Below, piece after piece: positions 1-7,871 of a stretch of DNA of 64,000 nucleotides. The translations under genes were made by a program, and so were the position numbers. Below the pieces are notes generated by a model. The model ran no database searches and was not told the origin of the DNA. It was given only the letters and a program-made list of their open reading frames with translations. The stretch's first letter is position 1; each line of letters starts with the position of its first letter. The stretch comes from JARKQH01 sp964631605 (GTDB taxonomy: Bacteria; Verrucomicrobiota; Verrucomicrobiia; Limisphaerales; UBA8199): contig CAZVYG010000013.1 in NCBI GenBank assembly GCA_964631605.1, positions 1-64,000 of the forward strand. The letters are read 5' to 3'.

Positions 1-2
1 GG

Positions 3-1427
3 ACCCGGCGCACCGCCGCCGGCCTCATCCCGCCGGGAACCCGCCGGCTGCGAGTGGAAATCGTCGGCCGGCACCGGCGCGACACGGACAACGACAGCAT
101 GGCCGACGAATTGAGCGTGCGCCTGCAACGGGCCTGGCCACTGGTCACGCCGCAGATCACCAAGCTTCCGCTCTTGCAGGACTATCGCCAGGACGCCATG
201 ACTCTGTTTTGGGAAACCGACGGCAACCTGGCCCTGCACGCCGTGGACTGGGGACGCAGCAATGTGCTGGAGCACACCCTCACCCAGGTGGAAACCTTGA
301 TGATTGACAGCTCCCATTTCGTCCACCGCGCCACCCTCACCGGCCTGTCCCCCGAGACCCATTACGTCTATCGCGTGCGCAGTGGGGCGGCCGCCTCGCC
401 CGCCTTCACCTTCCGCACCGCGCCGCGCCGGGACACCCCCTTCTCGGTCGCCTGGTGGGGCGACAGTCAGGAGAATCCGGGCGTCTTCCAGCAATTGATC
501 GGCAGCATGGCGGCCAAGGGTGTGGACTGGCTGGGTGTGGCCGGGGACCTGGCCAGCAACGGCAACTCGCTGGCCGACTGGCATAATTACTGGTTCAAAC
601 CGCTCGAGTTCCAAAACCTCGCCCAAACTCGCCCCGCCCTCTTTGCCCGGGGCAACCACGATGGCGAATACCCCTTCAGTTACGCTTACAGCGCCCTGCC
701 CGGCAACGAAGCCTGGTTCGCGTTCGATTACGGCAACTCACGATTCATCTTCCTCGACACCGAAGCCTCGACCGGCTCAGTCCCCGAACAATACGCCTGG
801 CTGACCAACGAATTGGCCCGGCCTGAAACCCAAAACGCCGCCTTCCGCGTGGTTTGTTTCCACAAGCTGCCTTATGCCAACCTCTGGAACGGCGGCGGTT
901 ACACGGGCGAAACCTGGGTGCGCAACGATTGGGTGCCACTCTTTCAGCAATACCACGTTGACCTCGTGATCAATGGCCACGCCCACAATTACAACCGCGG
1001 CGTCACCAATGGCGTCGTTTACCTTGTCGTGGGCGGCGGCGGCGGCGCCCTCGACACCGAGCGCGTCGCCTATTGGCCGCTCTTCACCGTCGAATACTCC
1101 CTTTACCATTACGGCCTCATGGCCGTCGCCGGCCCCATGCTCTCCTGGGAGGTCTTCAGCAACACCGGCCTGAAACTCGACAGCCTGACTCTGTCCAGCC
1201 GCGTGCCCCGACTGGAATGGAAAAACCCACCCTCCGCCGGCGGAACCCTCTGGCTCGCCCTCACCGGCAAACCGGAGGAGACCTACATCCTCGAATGTTC
1301 ATCCAACCTGACAACCTGGACCGCCGTGGCCACGAACATTCTCCCGGCAACGGGTTCCCCAACAGTCACGAACTTCATTCCCACTGCTCTCGATCAGGGC
1401 TACTTCCGCGCTCGCGTCGCTCCCTGA
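3..1427 (+). CDS. Secreted metallophosphoesterase (purple acid phosphatase-like), 5' end outside window
   Basis: The reading frame is open from base 3 with no stop, so the protein starts before the window; the GTG at 54 is only the first internal start. The visible N-terminal residues look like the end of a beta-sandwich domain. A fibronectin III-like domain follows, typical of purple acid phosphatases, then a calcineurin-like phosphoesterase domain with GDSQ, GDLASNG, GNHD (near base 651) and GHAH (bases 975-986), the usual metal ligands of the fold. The last 70 residues form a small C-terminal domain (YILECSSNLTTW ... YFRARV) that recurs at the ends of secreted verrucomicrobial proteins. 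Probable role: hydrolysis of phosphoesters outside the cytoplasm. The substrate cannot be read from the sequence. The signal peptide is not visible because the start is missing. Confidence 0.85.
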   Translation, partial: TRRTAAGLIPPGTRRLRVEIVGRHRRDTDNDSMADELSVRLQRAWPLVTPQITKLPLLQDYRQDAMTLFWETDGNLALHAVDWGRSNVLEHTLTQVETLMIDSSHFVHRATLTGLSPETHYVYRVRSGAAASPAFTFRTAPRRDTPFSVAWWGDSQENPGVFQQLIGSMAAKGVDWLGVAGDLASNGNSLADWHNYWFKPLEFQNLAQTRPALFARGNHDGEYPFSYAYSALPGNEAWFAFDYGNSRFIFLDTEASTGSVPEQYAWLTNELARPETQNAAFRVVCFHKLPYANLWNGGGYTGETWVRNDWVPLFQQYHVDLVINGHAHNYNRGVTNGVVYLVVGGGGGALDTERVAYWPLFTVEYSLYHYGLMAVAGPMLSWEVFSNTGLKLDSLTLSSRVPRLEWKNPPSAGGTLWLALTGKPEETYILECSSNLTTWTAVATNILPATGSPTVTNFIPTALDQGYFRARVAP

Positions 1428-1475
1428 GCCGCAAGGTTGACACGAGGCGCGGAGAGCCGATTATGGGTAACTCAA

Positions 1476-2531
1476 ATGTTAACTGAAGATGCCATCAAGA
1501 GCGCCCTCAAAGCGGTAAAGTATCCCGGCTACAGCCGGGACATTGTTTCATTCGGTCTCCTGCAGCAGATTTCCATTCACGGGGGAGAGTTACGTGTGAC
1601 GATGAACCTCACCAGCCCCAATCCGGAAGTCGCCCGCCAAATCCAGGCAGAAAGCGAAGCCGTCCTTCGAGCCCTGCCCGGCGTGGCCAGGGTTGTGGTC
1701 GAGGTTCAGTCCCCGGGCGGCAGCCCTGGCGGCGGCGGGCCGGCGGCGGGTCCCAACCCGTGGGCGCAACAGCATCGGGTGCCCGGCATCCGGCGGGTGG
1801 TGGCGGTGGCCAGCGGCAAGGGAGGGGTTGGCAAATCAACCGTCTCGGTCAATCTCGCCTGCGGACTCCGGCACCTGGGCGCGAAAGTGGGTCTGCTGGA
1901 TTGCGACATTTATGGCCCCACCATTCCGCTCATGATGGGCATTCACGAACGGCCCACGCTGAGCGCGGAGGACAAAATGGTGCCGCCGGCCAATTTTGGG
2001 GTGAAACTCATGAGCATGGGTTTTCTTCTGGATGGCGATCAACCGGTGATCTGGCGGGGACCGCTGATCATGAAAACCATTCAGCAATTCATCCACTCCG
2101 TGGACTGGGGCGAATTGGATTTTCTGCTCGTGGATTTGCCGCCGGGAACCGGCGATGCCCAGCTTTCGCTCTGCCAGACCGTGCCGTTGGACGGAGGGAT
2201 CATTGTCACAACCCCCCAGGAAGCTTCCCTGGGCGTGGTCCGCAAGGGCATCGCCATGTTCCAGAAAGTCAACGTCCCCATCCTCGGCATCATCGAAAAC
2301 ATGAGCTATTTCACCACCCCGAATGGCGAGCGGCTGGAGATTTTCGGCCACGGCGGAGGGCGGGGCGAAGCGGCGCGTCAGGGGATCCCCTTCCTTGGGG
2401 AAGTGCCGTTATACATGGAGATTCGAGAGGCGGGCGACCGCGGCTTGCCGGTTGTGGTTTCTGATCCTCAAGCTGCTCCGGCACAATATTTTATAAATAT
2501 AAGCGAGAAACTTCGGGAGCAGTTGCCTTAA
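1476..2531 (+). CDS. mrp: Mrp/ApbC/NBP35-family P-loop ATPase, iron-sulfur cluster carrier type
   Basis: An N-terminal DUF59/MIP18-like domain (about residues 1-85, beginning MLTEDAIKSALKAV) is joined by a Gly/Pro linker to a deviant Walker A ATPase (ASGKGGVGKST) with the family motifs DCDIYGP and DLPPGTGD. The family loads or transfers Fe-S clusters in the cytoplasm. The CxxC found after ENMS in E. coli ApbC is absent here: the stretch reads IENMSYFTTPNGERLEIFGHGGG-like, as in alphaproteobacterial homologues. A TTG at 1437 would add 13 residues, but the ATG at 1476 starts exactly at the DUF59 homology, so it is preferred. The length of 351 residues is normal. It lies 48 bases after the phosphoesterase, with which it has no evident functional link. 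Confidence 0.9.
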   Translation: MLTEDAIKSALKAVKYPGYSRDIVSFGLLQQISIHGGELRVTMNLTSPNPEVARQIQAESEAVLRALPGVARVVVEVQSPGGSPGGGGPAAGPNPWAQQHRVPGIRRVVAVASGKGGVGKSTVSVNLACGLRHLGAKVGLLDCDIYGPTIPLMMGIHERPTLSAEDKMVPPANFGVKLMSMGFLLDGDQPVIWRGPLIMKTIQQFIHSVDWGELDFLLVDLPPGTGDAQLSLCQTVPLDGGIIVTTPQEASLGVVRKGIAMFQKVNVPILGIIENMSYFTTPNGERLEIFGHGGGRGEAARQGIPFLGEVPLYMEIREAGDRGLPVVVSDPQAAPAQYFINISEKLREQLP

Positions 2532-2680
2532 GCTGAGATTCAAAACCTGTGCTAAATTAATAGCAGGGCATTGGCGGCTTGAAACCGGCGCCGGCCTGAC
2601 GTCGTTAAAATTAGCTACGCCGGCGCTGAACTTTGGGATTGTCATTCAGGAAATCCCGAGCCTAGCATTAAAGCCGCTGA

Positions 2681-2917
2681 ATGACTGAAAGCGCGACTAT
2701 GTCTGACGAATCGAAAGAGCAGCTCTCGGCCAATGATTTACTGAAGAACTCTTCGCTTTACAGGGAATTTCAGGCGGAACGGGAGGAGATTCTGAAGCAC
2801 AAGTGGATCGAATCGGAAAAAGCGGGCCGAGATATCGGCTTTGAGCGGGCGTTGACCGATTGGATCATCAAGCACCGTGCCAAATGGCGGAAGAGCCGCC
2901 AAGCGGCCAACCGCTAA
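2681..2917 (+). CDS. Small conserved-looking cytoplasmic protein, function unknown
   Basis: A 78-residue, charged, probably helical protein with no signal peptide or membrane segment. The core (LKNSSLYREFQAEREEILKH, then KWIESEKAGRDIGFERALTD) looks like a compact domain rather than random coding. An in-frame ATG at 2699 could be the true start. I cannot name a family with certainty. The gene stands alone: a 149-base spacer separates it from mrp, and the pyrimidine leader RNA begins 14 bases after its stop, so it could be read through into the pyr operon. The codon composition and the basic, Trp-containing tail (WIIKHRAKWRKSRQ) support a real protein that might bind nucleic acid, but this is a guess. 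Confidence 0.6.
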   Translation: MTESATMSDESKEQLSANDLLKNSSLYREFQAEREEILKHKWIESEKAGRDIGFERALTDWIIKHRAKWRKSRQAANR

Positions 2918-2931
2918 CCCTCCTCTTTGTT

Positions 2932-2962
2932 CCTTTAAGGTCGTCCGGCGAGGCGGTCAAGG
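2932..2962 (+). promoter_or_regulatory. PyrR-binding RNA element (pyr leader)
   Basis: The transcript segment matches the PyrR-binding loop known from Bacillus, Thermus and actinobacterial pyr operons. Lower stem CCUU (2932-2935) pairs with AAGG (2959-2962). The upper stem is UCG (2941-2943) with CGG (2954-2956), then a bulged U (2944), then CC (2945-2946) with GG (2952-2953), enclosing the loop GGCGA. The conserved UCCxGxGAGGC-like core reads UCCGGCGAGGC. It lies about 165 bases before pyrR, which encodes the protein that binds such elements when UMP is high. No T-run terminator was seen between the element and pyrR, so control of translation or of a Rho-type signal is as likely as classical attenuation. 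Confidence 0.72.
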
Positions 2963-3127
2963 GATCGTGAATCCAATTCTTCAATTCGGGCTTCGGTTTC
3001 GGATGCCGGAGCTTGACCTCGGCTTGGCTTTACCGTTTACATTCCCCCGTTTTGAATTCAAAGCTTGTGTGGCTGGATTTCGGAAGACCGCCGGGTTGGT
3101 CGCTTCCGGGTCGGCCGTGATCATCTC

Positions 3128-3667
3128 ATGTCCGAAAGAACCGTTATTTTGAACGCGCCGGCCATCCAGCGCGCCTTGACACGCATCGCCCACGAAATCG
3201 CGGAAAGGAACGAAGCGGGCAACGATGTGGTGCTGGTCGGCATTCAGCGCGGCGGCGTGCCCCTCGCCCAACGCCTCGGCCACCTCCTCTCCGGGATCTG
3301 GGGTCACCACGTTCAGGTGGGGAAGCTCGATGTGAGCATGCACCGCGACGATCTGGACCAGCGGGTGGCGCCGGAGGTGCAGCCCACCGTGATTCCCTTC
3401 GATGTCACCGGCAAAACCGTCGTACTGGTGGATGATGTGCTTTACAGCGGCCGGACCACGCGCGCGGCCATGGATGCCCTCAACGATTTCGGCCGTCCGC
3501 AGCGCATTCAGTTGGCCGTGCTGGTGGACCGCGGCCATCGCGAGCTGCCCGTCAAAGCCGATTTTGTCGGCAAGAACCTCCCCACCGCCCAGAGTGAAAA
3601 AGTCCGCGTCCACCTCGCCGAGACCGGCGAAGCGGATGAGGTCGTGCTCGAGAAAGAAACCCCATGA
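3128..3667 (+). CDS. pyrR: PyrR: pyr operon RNA-binding regulator / uracil phosphoribosyltransferase
   Basis: A 179-residue type I phosphoribosyltransferase. The PRPP loop is VVLVDDVLYSGRTTRAA, preceded by the PyrR-type VLVGIQRGGVPLAQRL segment, and the family C-terminal region (LVDRGHRELPVKADFVGKNLPT) is intact. Family members bind a stem-loop in pyr mRNA in response to uridine nucleotides, and many also convert uracil plus PRPP to UMP. The ATG at 3128 is chosen because family homology starts at MSERTVILN; an upstream in-frame start at 3065 adds 21 residues without homology. The gene follows a recognisable PyrR-binding RNA and precedes pyrB, as in known PyrR-controlled operons. Confidence 0.93.
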   Translation: MSERTVILNAPAIQRALTRIAHEIAERNEAGNDVVLVGIQRGGVPLAQRLGHLLSGIWGHHVQVGKLDVSMHRDDLDQRVAPEVQPTVIPFDVTGKTVVLVDDVLYSGRTTRAAMDALNDFGRPQRIQLAVLVDRGHRELPVKADFVGKNLPTAQSEKVRVHLAETGEADEVVLEKETP

Positions 3668-3767
3668 AAAGGAACCGCAGCGGCTGGAACCCCGGCAGTC
3701 GTCAAACCCGTGCCCCGGCCGGCGCGCTGTTTCTCCGCGTTCCTCTTCCACCCCCCTGCTGCCCGCC

Positions 3768-3771
<4 letters not shown>
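3664..3771 (+). CDS. Possible 35-residue bridging ORF between pyrR and pyrB
   Basis: The stop of pyrR overlaps an ATG as ATGA (3664-3667). The ORF opened there runs 35 codons and ends in a TGA that overlaps the pyrB start, again as ATGA (3768-3771). It would encode a basic, proline-rich peptide (MKRNRSGWNPGSRQ at its N terminus, PPPCCPP at its end). Two perfect stop-start overlaps in a row are the usual sign of translational coupling, so ribosomes could move from pyrR through this ORF into pyrB. Nothing suggests a folded product. It may be only a coupling device or coincidence. Confidence 0.35.
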
Positions 3772-4709
<938 letters not shown>

Positions 4710-4797
4710 CGGGCCACGCCGACCGCGGCCCGTAAAACCGCGTTGGTTGCCGGAAAGTCGTTTGCAGCCTCTCTGATTTCGGGTATAACAGCCGCCC

Positions 4798-5460
4798 ATG
4801 TTCGAATCCTTGATCCAATGGTATCTGGGCGCGCTGGAAACCGGCGGCTACCCCCTCATCGCGCTGCTGATGGCGGTGGAAAGCTCGGTCGTTCCCCTGC
4901 CGAGTGAAGTGGTCATTCCCCCCGCCGCGCACCTGGCTCATACCAGCGGCCGGTTCAGCATGGCCGGCATCGTCCTCGCCGGCACGCTCGGGTCCTGGCT
5001 GGGAGCGACGGTCATGTACTGGGTGGCGCGGCTCGGCGGCCGCCCCCTCCTGCTGAAATACGGCCGTTACGCGTTCATCACGCCTCAAAAAATTGAGGGA
5101 GCCGAACGCTGGGCCGCCCACTACGGCTCGATGGGCATTTTCATTTCGCGCCTGCTGCCGGTGGTGCGCCACTTGATCGGCATTCCCGCCGGCATCGTTC
5201 GCATGGACTTCCGGTCCTACTCGATCTACACGCTGCTGGGTTCCGCCATCTGGTGCGCGGTGCTGTGTTATGTTGGGGTGAAAATGGGCCAGGACGAGAA
5301 GCTGATGAAAGGCGAGTTGCACCGCATTTCGCTTTGGCTGGGCGGTTTTGTGCTGGTGCTGGGCGGCCTTTATTACACCTTTGTGCACCGGCACATGGCC
5401 AAAGCCCCCGCGGCGCAACCGGTCCCGCCGCCGGGCCGCAGCCCCGAGGCGGGCGCCTAG
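4798..5460 (+). CDS. DedA-family inner membrane protein
   Basis: A 220-residue protein of the DedA/SNARE-associated (VTT) domain family. It has hydrophobic segments near residues 18-40, 52-75, 135-155, 160-180 and 185-205. Family motifs present are the ESSVVPLPSEVVIPPA segment, with its acidic residues in a re-entrant helix, and FISRLLPVVRHLIGIPAGI, with the conserved arginines. DedA proteins are thought to move lipid carriers such as undecaprenyl phosphate across the membrane and to support membrane potential. A Pro/Ala-rich cytoplasmic tail follows. It is 88 bases after pyrB with its own spacer, so it is probably a separate transcription unit. Confidence 0.9.
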   Translation: MFESLIQWYLGALETGGYPLIALLMAVESSVVPLPSEVVIPPAAHLAHTSGRFSMAGIVLAGTLGSWLGATVMYWVARLGGRPLLLKYGRYAFITPQKIEGAERWAAHYGSMGIFISRLLPVVRHLIGIPAGIVRMDFRSYSIYTLLGSAIWCAVLCYVGVKMGQDEKLMKGELHRISLWLGGFVLVLGGLYYTFVHRHMAKAPAAQPVPPPGRSPEAGA

Positions 5461-5608
5461 GCGAATATTGCCATCGGGCGAACGTCCAATATATTACGGT
5501 CGAGCAATGACAACGCTTCAAGAAAGAGCCGGAGACCCCGGCGCGCTCGCACGCGCGACGCGTGGAGTTGCGCTTTAATCCGGCTCCGGCCTTTGATTCG
5601 CTTATTTT

Positions 5609-6238
5609 ATGAACCTCCTTGATTCCAGAATCTCTTTGACGCTGATCCTGGCGGCCGGATTGACCGCCGGGTGCGCCTCCAGCGGAGTGAAGAACCCCTC
5701 CGGCGTGCCCGTCACTGAAATGCGCCCCGATGAACGCGGCTTCGTGGCCGGCACGGGTGTCGAATCCCAGGATTTGGTGGCGGTGACCGACAAAATGGCC
5801 CGCAGCATCCTCGCCACCCCCCAAATCGCCACTGCCCAGAGCACGCCGCGCATTGTGCTCGAACCAGTGGTCAACGACACCCGGTTCCCGATTAACAAGG
5901 ATATTTTTCTGACCCGGATTAGGGCTCTGCTCAACAGCAAGTCGCAGGGCAAGGTCACCTTCCTGGCACGGGAACAGATGAAGGCGCTCGAAAACGAGCG
6001 GCAGCTCAAGCAGGCCGGCCAGGTGACTTCAACCTCGGACCCCAACCGGGTCGAGTTCCGAGGGGCGGATTATTTTCTGACGGGCAAGCTGCAAAGCATG
6101 ACCACCCGCACCAGCGCCGGCACCAGCGACTATGTTCTCTACTCCTTTCAACTGATTGACGCGCGGACCAGTGACATCATCTGGGAGGATTTTGCGGAGA
6201 TCAAGAAGCAGGGGCTGGAAGATGCCGCCTACCGGTAG
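5609..6238 (+). CDS. LpoB-like lipoprotein, putative penicillin-binding protein activator
   Basis: A 209-residue protein with a lipoprotein signal peptide and lipobox (LTAGC, cysteine near residue 22). The rest fits the LpoB family (COG3417): IVLEPVVNDTRFPINKDIFLTRIRALL, a central LAREQMKALENERQLKQ helix, and ADYFLTGKLQSMTTRT followed by YSFQLIDARTSDIIWED. In enterobacteria LpoB crosses the periplasm to stimulate the bifunctional synthase PBP1B. It is the first of three lipoprotein genes with overlapping ends. The 148-base region upstream contains an imperfect inverted repeat (GAGCCGG ... CCGGCTC) of unknown role. The assignment to the family is good; the partner PBP is not in this window. 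Confidence 0.82.
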   Translation: MNLLDSRISLTLILAAGLTAGCASSGVKNPSGVPVTEMRPDERGFVAGTGVESQDLVAVTDKMARSILATPQIATAQSTPRIVLEPVVNDTRFPINKDIFLTRIRALLNSKSQGKVTFLAREQMKALENERQLKQAGQVTSTSDPNRVEFRGADYFLTGKLQSMTTRTSAGTSDYVLYSFQLIDARTSDIIWEDFAEIKKQGLEDAAYR

Positions 6239-7421
6239 CAGACGCCTGTTGACGCTGGGGTATGTCTGGCTGGCCTGCGCCATTCTCGGCTGCGCCAGCA
6301 CGCCCCCCAAGCCGGCCTTTACGCCCACCGGCGATTTGCTGGTGGACGGGCCCAACGCCATCGCCAATGGCCCTCCCCGCGACCGGGTGCTCTGGGCGTA
6401 TCGCACCGCCGCGGCCGCCCTGCGCAAGGGCGACTTCGCGCTGGCCCGCCGGATGCTGGATGACGCGCTGCTGACCCTTGGCGGTCTGCGAGCCAATGAC
6501 AAGGATGCCCGCAAGGCCCGCGGCTACTTCTCCGGCGAGGCAAAGAAGACGTTCATCGGCGAGCCATACGAACGCTGCATGGCCTACATCTATCGCGGCA
6601 TCCTTTACTGGATGGAGGGCGAGGCGGACAACGCACGCGCCTGTTTCCGCAGCGCGGCGGTGATAGACGGGGACACCGAAAAGCAAGAGTATGCGGGCGA
6701 CTGGGTGCTGGCGGAATACCTCGACGGCCTGGCCACGGTCAAGCTGGCCGGAGACGGTTCGGATGCCTTCAAACGGGCTCAAGCCGTCGCCCGAGGCGTG
6801 ACGCTCCCGCCTTACCGCTCCGAGTTCAATGTCCTGTTCTTTTTCGAGTTTGGCCCGGGGCCGACCAAATATGCAACCGGCGAGTATGGCGAGCAGTTGC
6901 GCTTCCGCGTTCCCAATTCCCCCGTTGCCTCGGCCCAACTTAAAATCAACGGCGCGACGTATCCCGTGGCCCCGACTGACGATGTGTATTTCCAGGCGAC
7001 CACGCGCGGGGGCCGGGTGATGGATCATATCCTGGGCAACAAGGCGGTGTTCAAAGCGACCACCGACACGGTGGGTAGTGCCGCTTTGATCGGGGGCCTG
7101 GGGGCGGCGGCCGTCAGCTCGGACCGCACCACCCAGCAAGTCGGGCTCGGGATCGCGATGGCCGGCTTGCTCAGCAAGGCCATTTCCGCTGCGACCGTGC
7201 CGGCGGCTGACACCCGGGCGTGGGACAACCTGCCGAGGTATCTGAGTTTCGCCGCCCTGCCCTTGCCCCCCGGCCAGCATCAGGCCACCATCGAGTTCAA
7301 GGACGCTGCCGGGCAGGTGGTGCCCACGTTCACCAAGCTGTTCACTCTGAACATCCCCGCCGATGGCAGGGACAAAGTCGTATTCGTAAGCGACCAATCC
7401 GCAACTCCGCAAACATTATGA
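6222..7421 (+). CDS. COG3014-like lipoprotein with helical-repeat N-terminal half
   Basis: A 399-residue protein. The ATG at 6222 lies inside the 3' end of the LpoB-like gene (17-base overlap) and is preferred because it starts directly at a lipoprotein signal peptide ending in the lipobox ILGCAS. Residues about 55-190 look like tetratricopeptide-type helices (YRTAAAALRKGDFALARRML, then YIYRGILYWMEGEADNARACF). The C-terminal half is beta-rich with a Gly/Ala hydrophobic stretch (AALIGGLGAAAVSS ... GIAMAGLLSKAISAAT). Homologues (COG3014) often sit beside LpoB and YcfL genes, exactly as here. Function is unknown; by context it should be an envelope protein tied to peptidoglycan synthesis control. 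Confidence 0.75.
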   Translation: MPPTGSRRLLTLGYVWLACAILGCASTPPKPAFTPTGDLLVDGPNAIANGPPRDRVLWAYRTAAAALRKGDFALARRMLDDALLTLGGLRANDKDARKARGYFSGEAKKTFIGEPYERCMAYIYRGILYWMEGEADNARACFRSAAVIDGDTEKQEYAGDWVLAEYLDGLATVKLAGDGSDAFKRAQAVARGVTLPPYRSEFNVLFFFEFGPGPTKYATGEYGEQLRFRVPNSPVASAQLKINGATYPVAPTDDVYFQATTRGGRVMDHILGNKAVFKATTDTVGSAALIGGLGAAAVSSDRTTQQVGLGIAMAGLLSKAISAATVPAADTRAWDNLPRYLSFAALPLPPGQHQATIEFKDAAGQVVPTFTKLFTLNIPADGRDKVVFVSDQSATPQTL

Positions 7422-7834
7422 AAAAGACAGGATACTACCTCGCTCTGTTGATCCCGGCCTTGGCGCTGCTGGCCGGCTGTCAAACCGATCACGGCGCCTA
7501 CGCCCCGCAAAACACCCAGGTGAAGAACCTCGAGGACAGCGCCCGGTTCGTGTTGCTGGACCCGGGCGCCCAGCGTTCGGTCACCAGCCCCGGCATCCAG
7601 GACACGCGGCTGCCCGACGGCCGCCTCCAGGTCCAGGTCAACCTCCGGAACCGGGAGAACCGCCGGATTCAAATTCAGGTCAACTGCGTGTTCAAGGATG
7701 CCATGGGCTTTGTGGTCGAGGACACGCCTTTCCAAACCGTCTTCCTGGATGAAAACGCGCAGGAGGGCGTGCGCTTTGTGTCCGCCAACGACAAAGCCCA
7801 GCGCTATACCATCCGCGTGCGCCAGGCCCGCTAA
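7418..7834 (+). CDS. YcfL-like lipoprotein (DUF1425)
   Basis: A 138-residue protein whose ATG overlaps the stop of the preceding gene as ATGA, showing translational coupling. It has a clear lipoprotein signal with lipobox ALLAGC. The mature part (VQVNLRNRENRRIQIQVNCVFKDAMGF, then TPFQTVFLDENAQEGVRF) matches the immunoglobulin-like DUF1425/YcfL family, which in gammaproteobacteria is encoded next to lpoB. The three overlapping lipoprotein genes form one operon (5609-7834). No biochemical activity is established for the family. Confidence 0.8.
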   Translation: MKKTGYYLALLIPALALLAGCQTDHGAYAPQNTQVKNLEDSARFVLLDPGAQRSVTSPGIQDTRLPDGRLQVQVNLRNRENRRIQIQVNCVFKDAMGFVVEDTPFQTVFLDENAQEGVRFVSANDKAQRYTIRVRQAR

Positions 7835-7871
7835 GCCCGGGCGCACCGCCGCCCCTCCCGCCCGCGCCCCC

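Noticed and set aside
3402..3767. Extended pyrB start inside pyrR
   Set aside because: The sequence there is out-of-frame pyrR coding; family homology begins at the ATG at 3768.
4795..4820. GTTCGAATCC, resembling a tRNA T-loop
   Set aside because: It is the start of the DedA gene; no acceptor stem, D-arm or anticodon arm can be formed around it.
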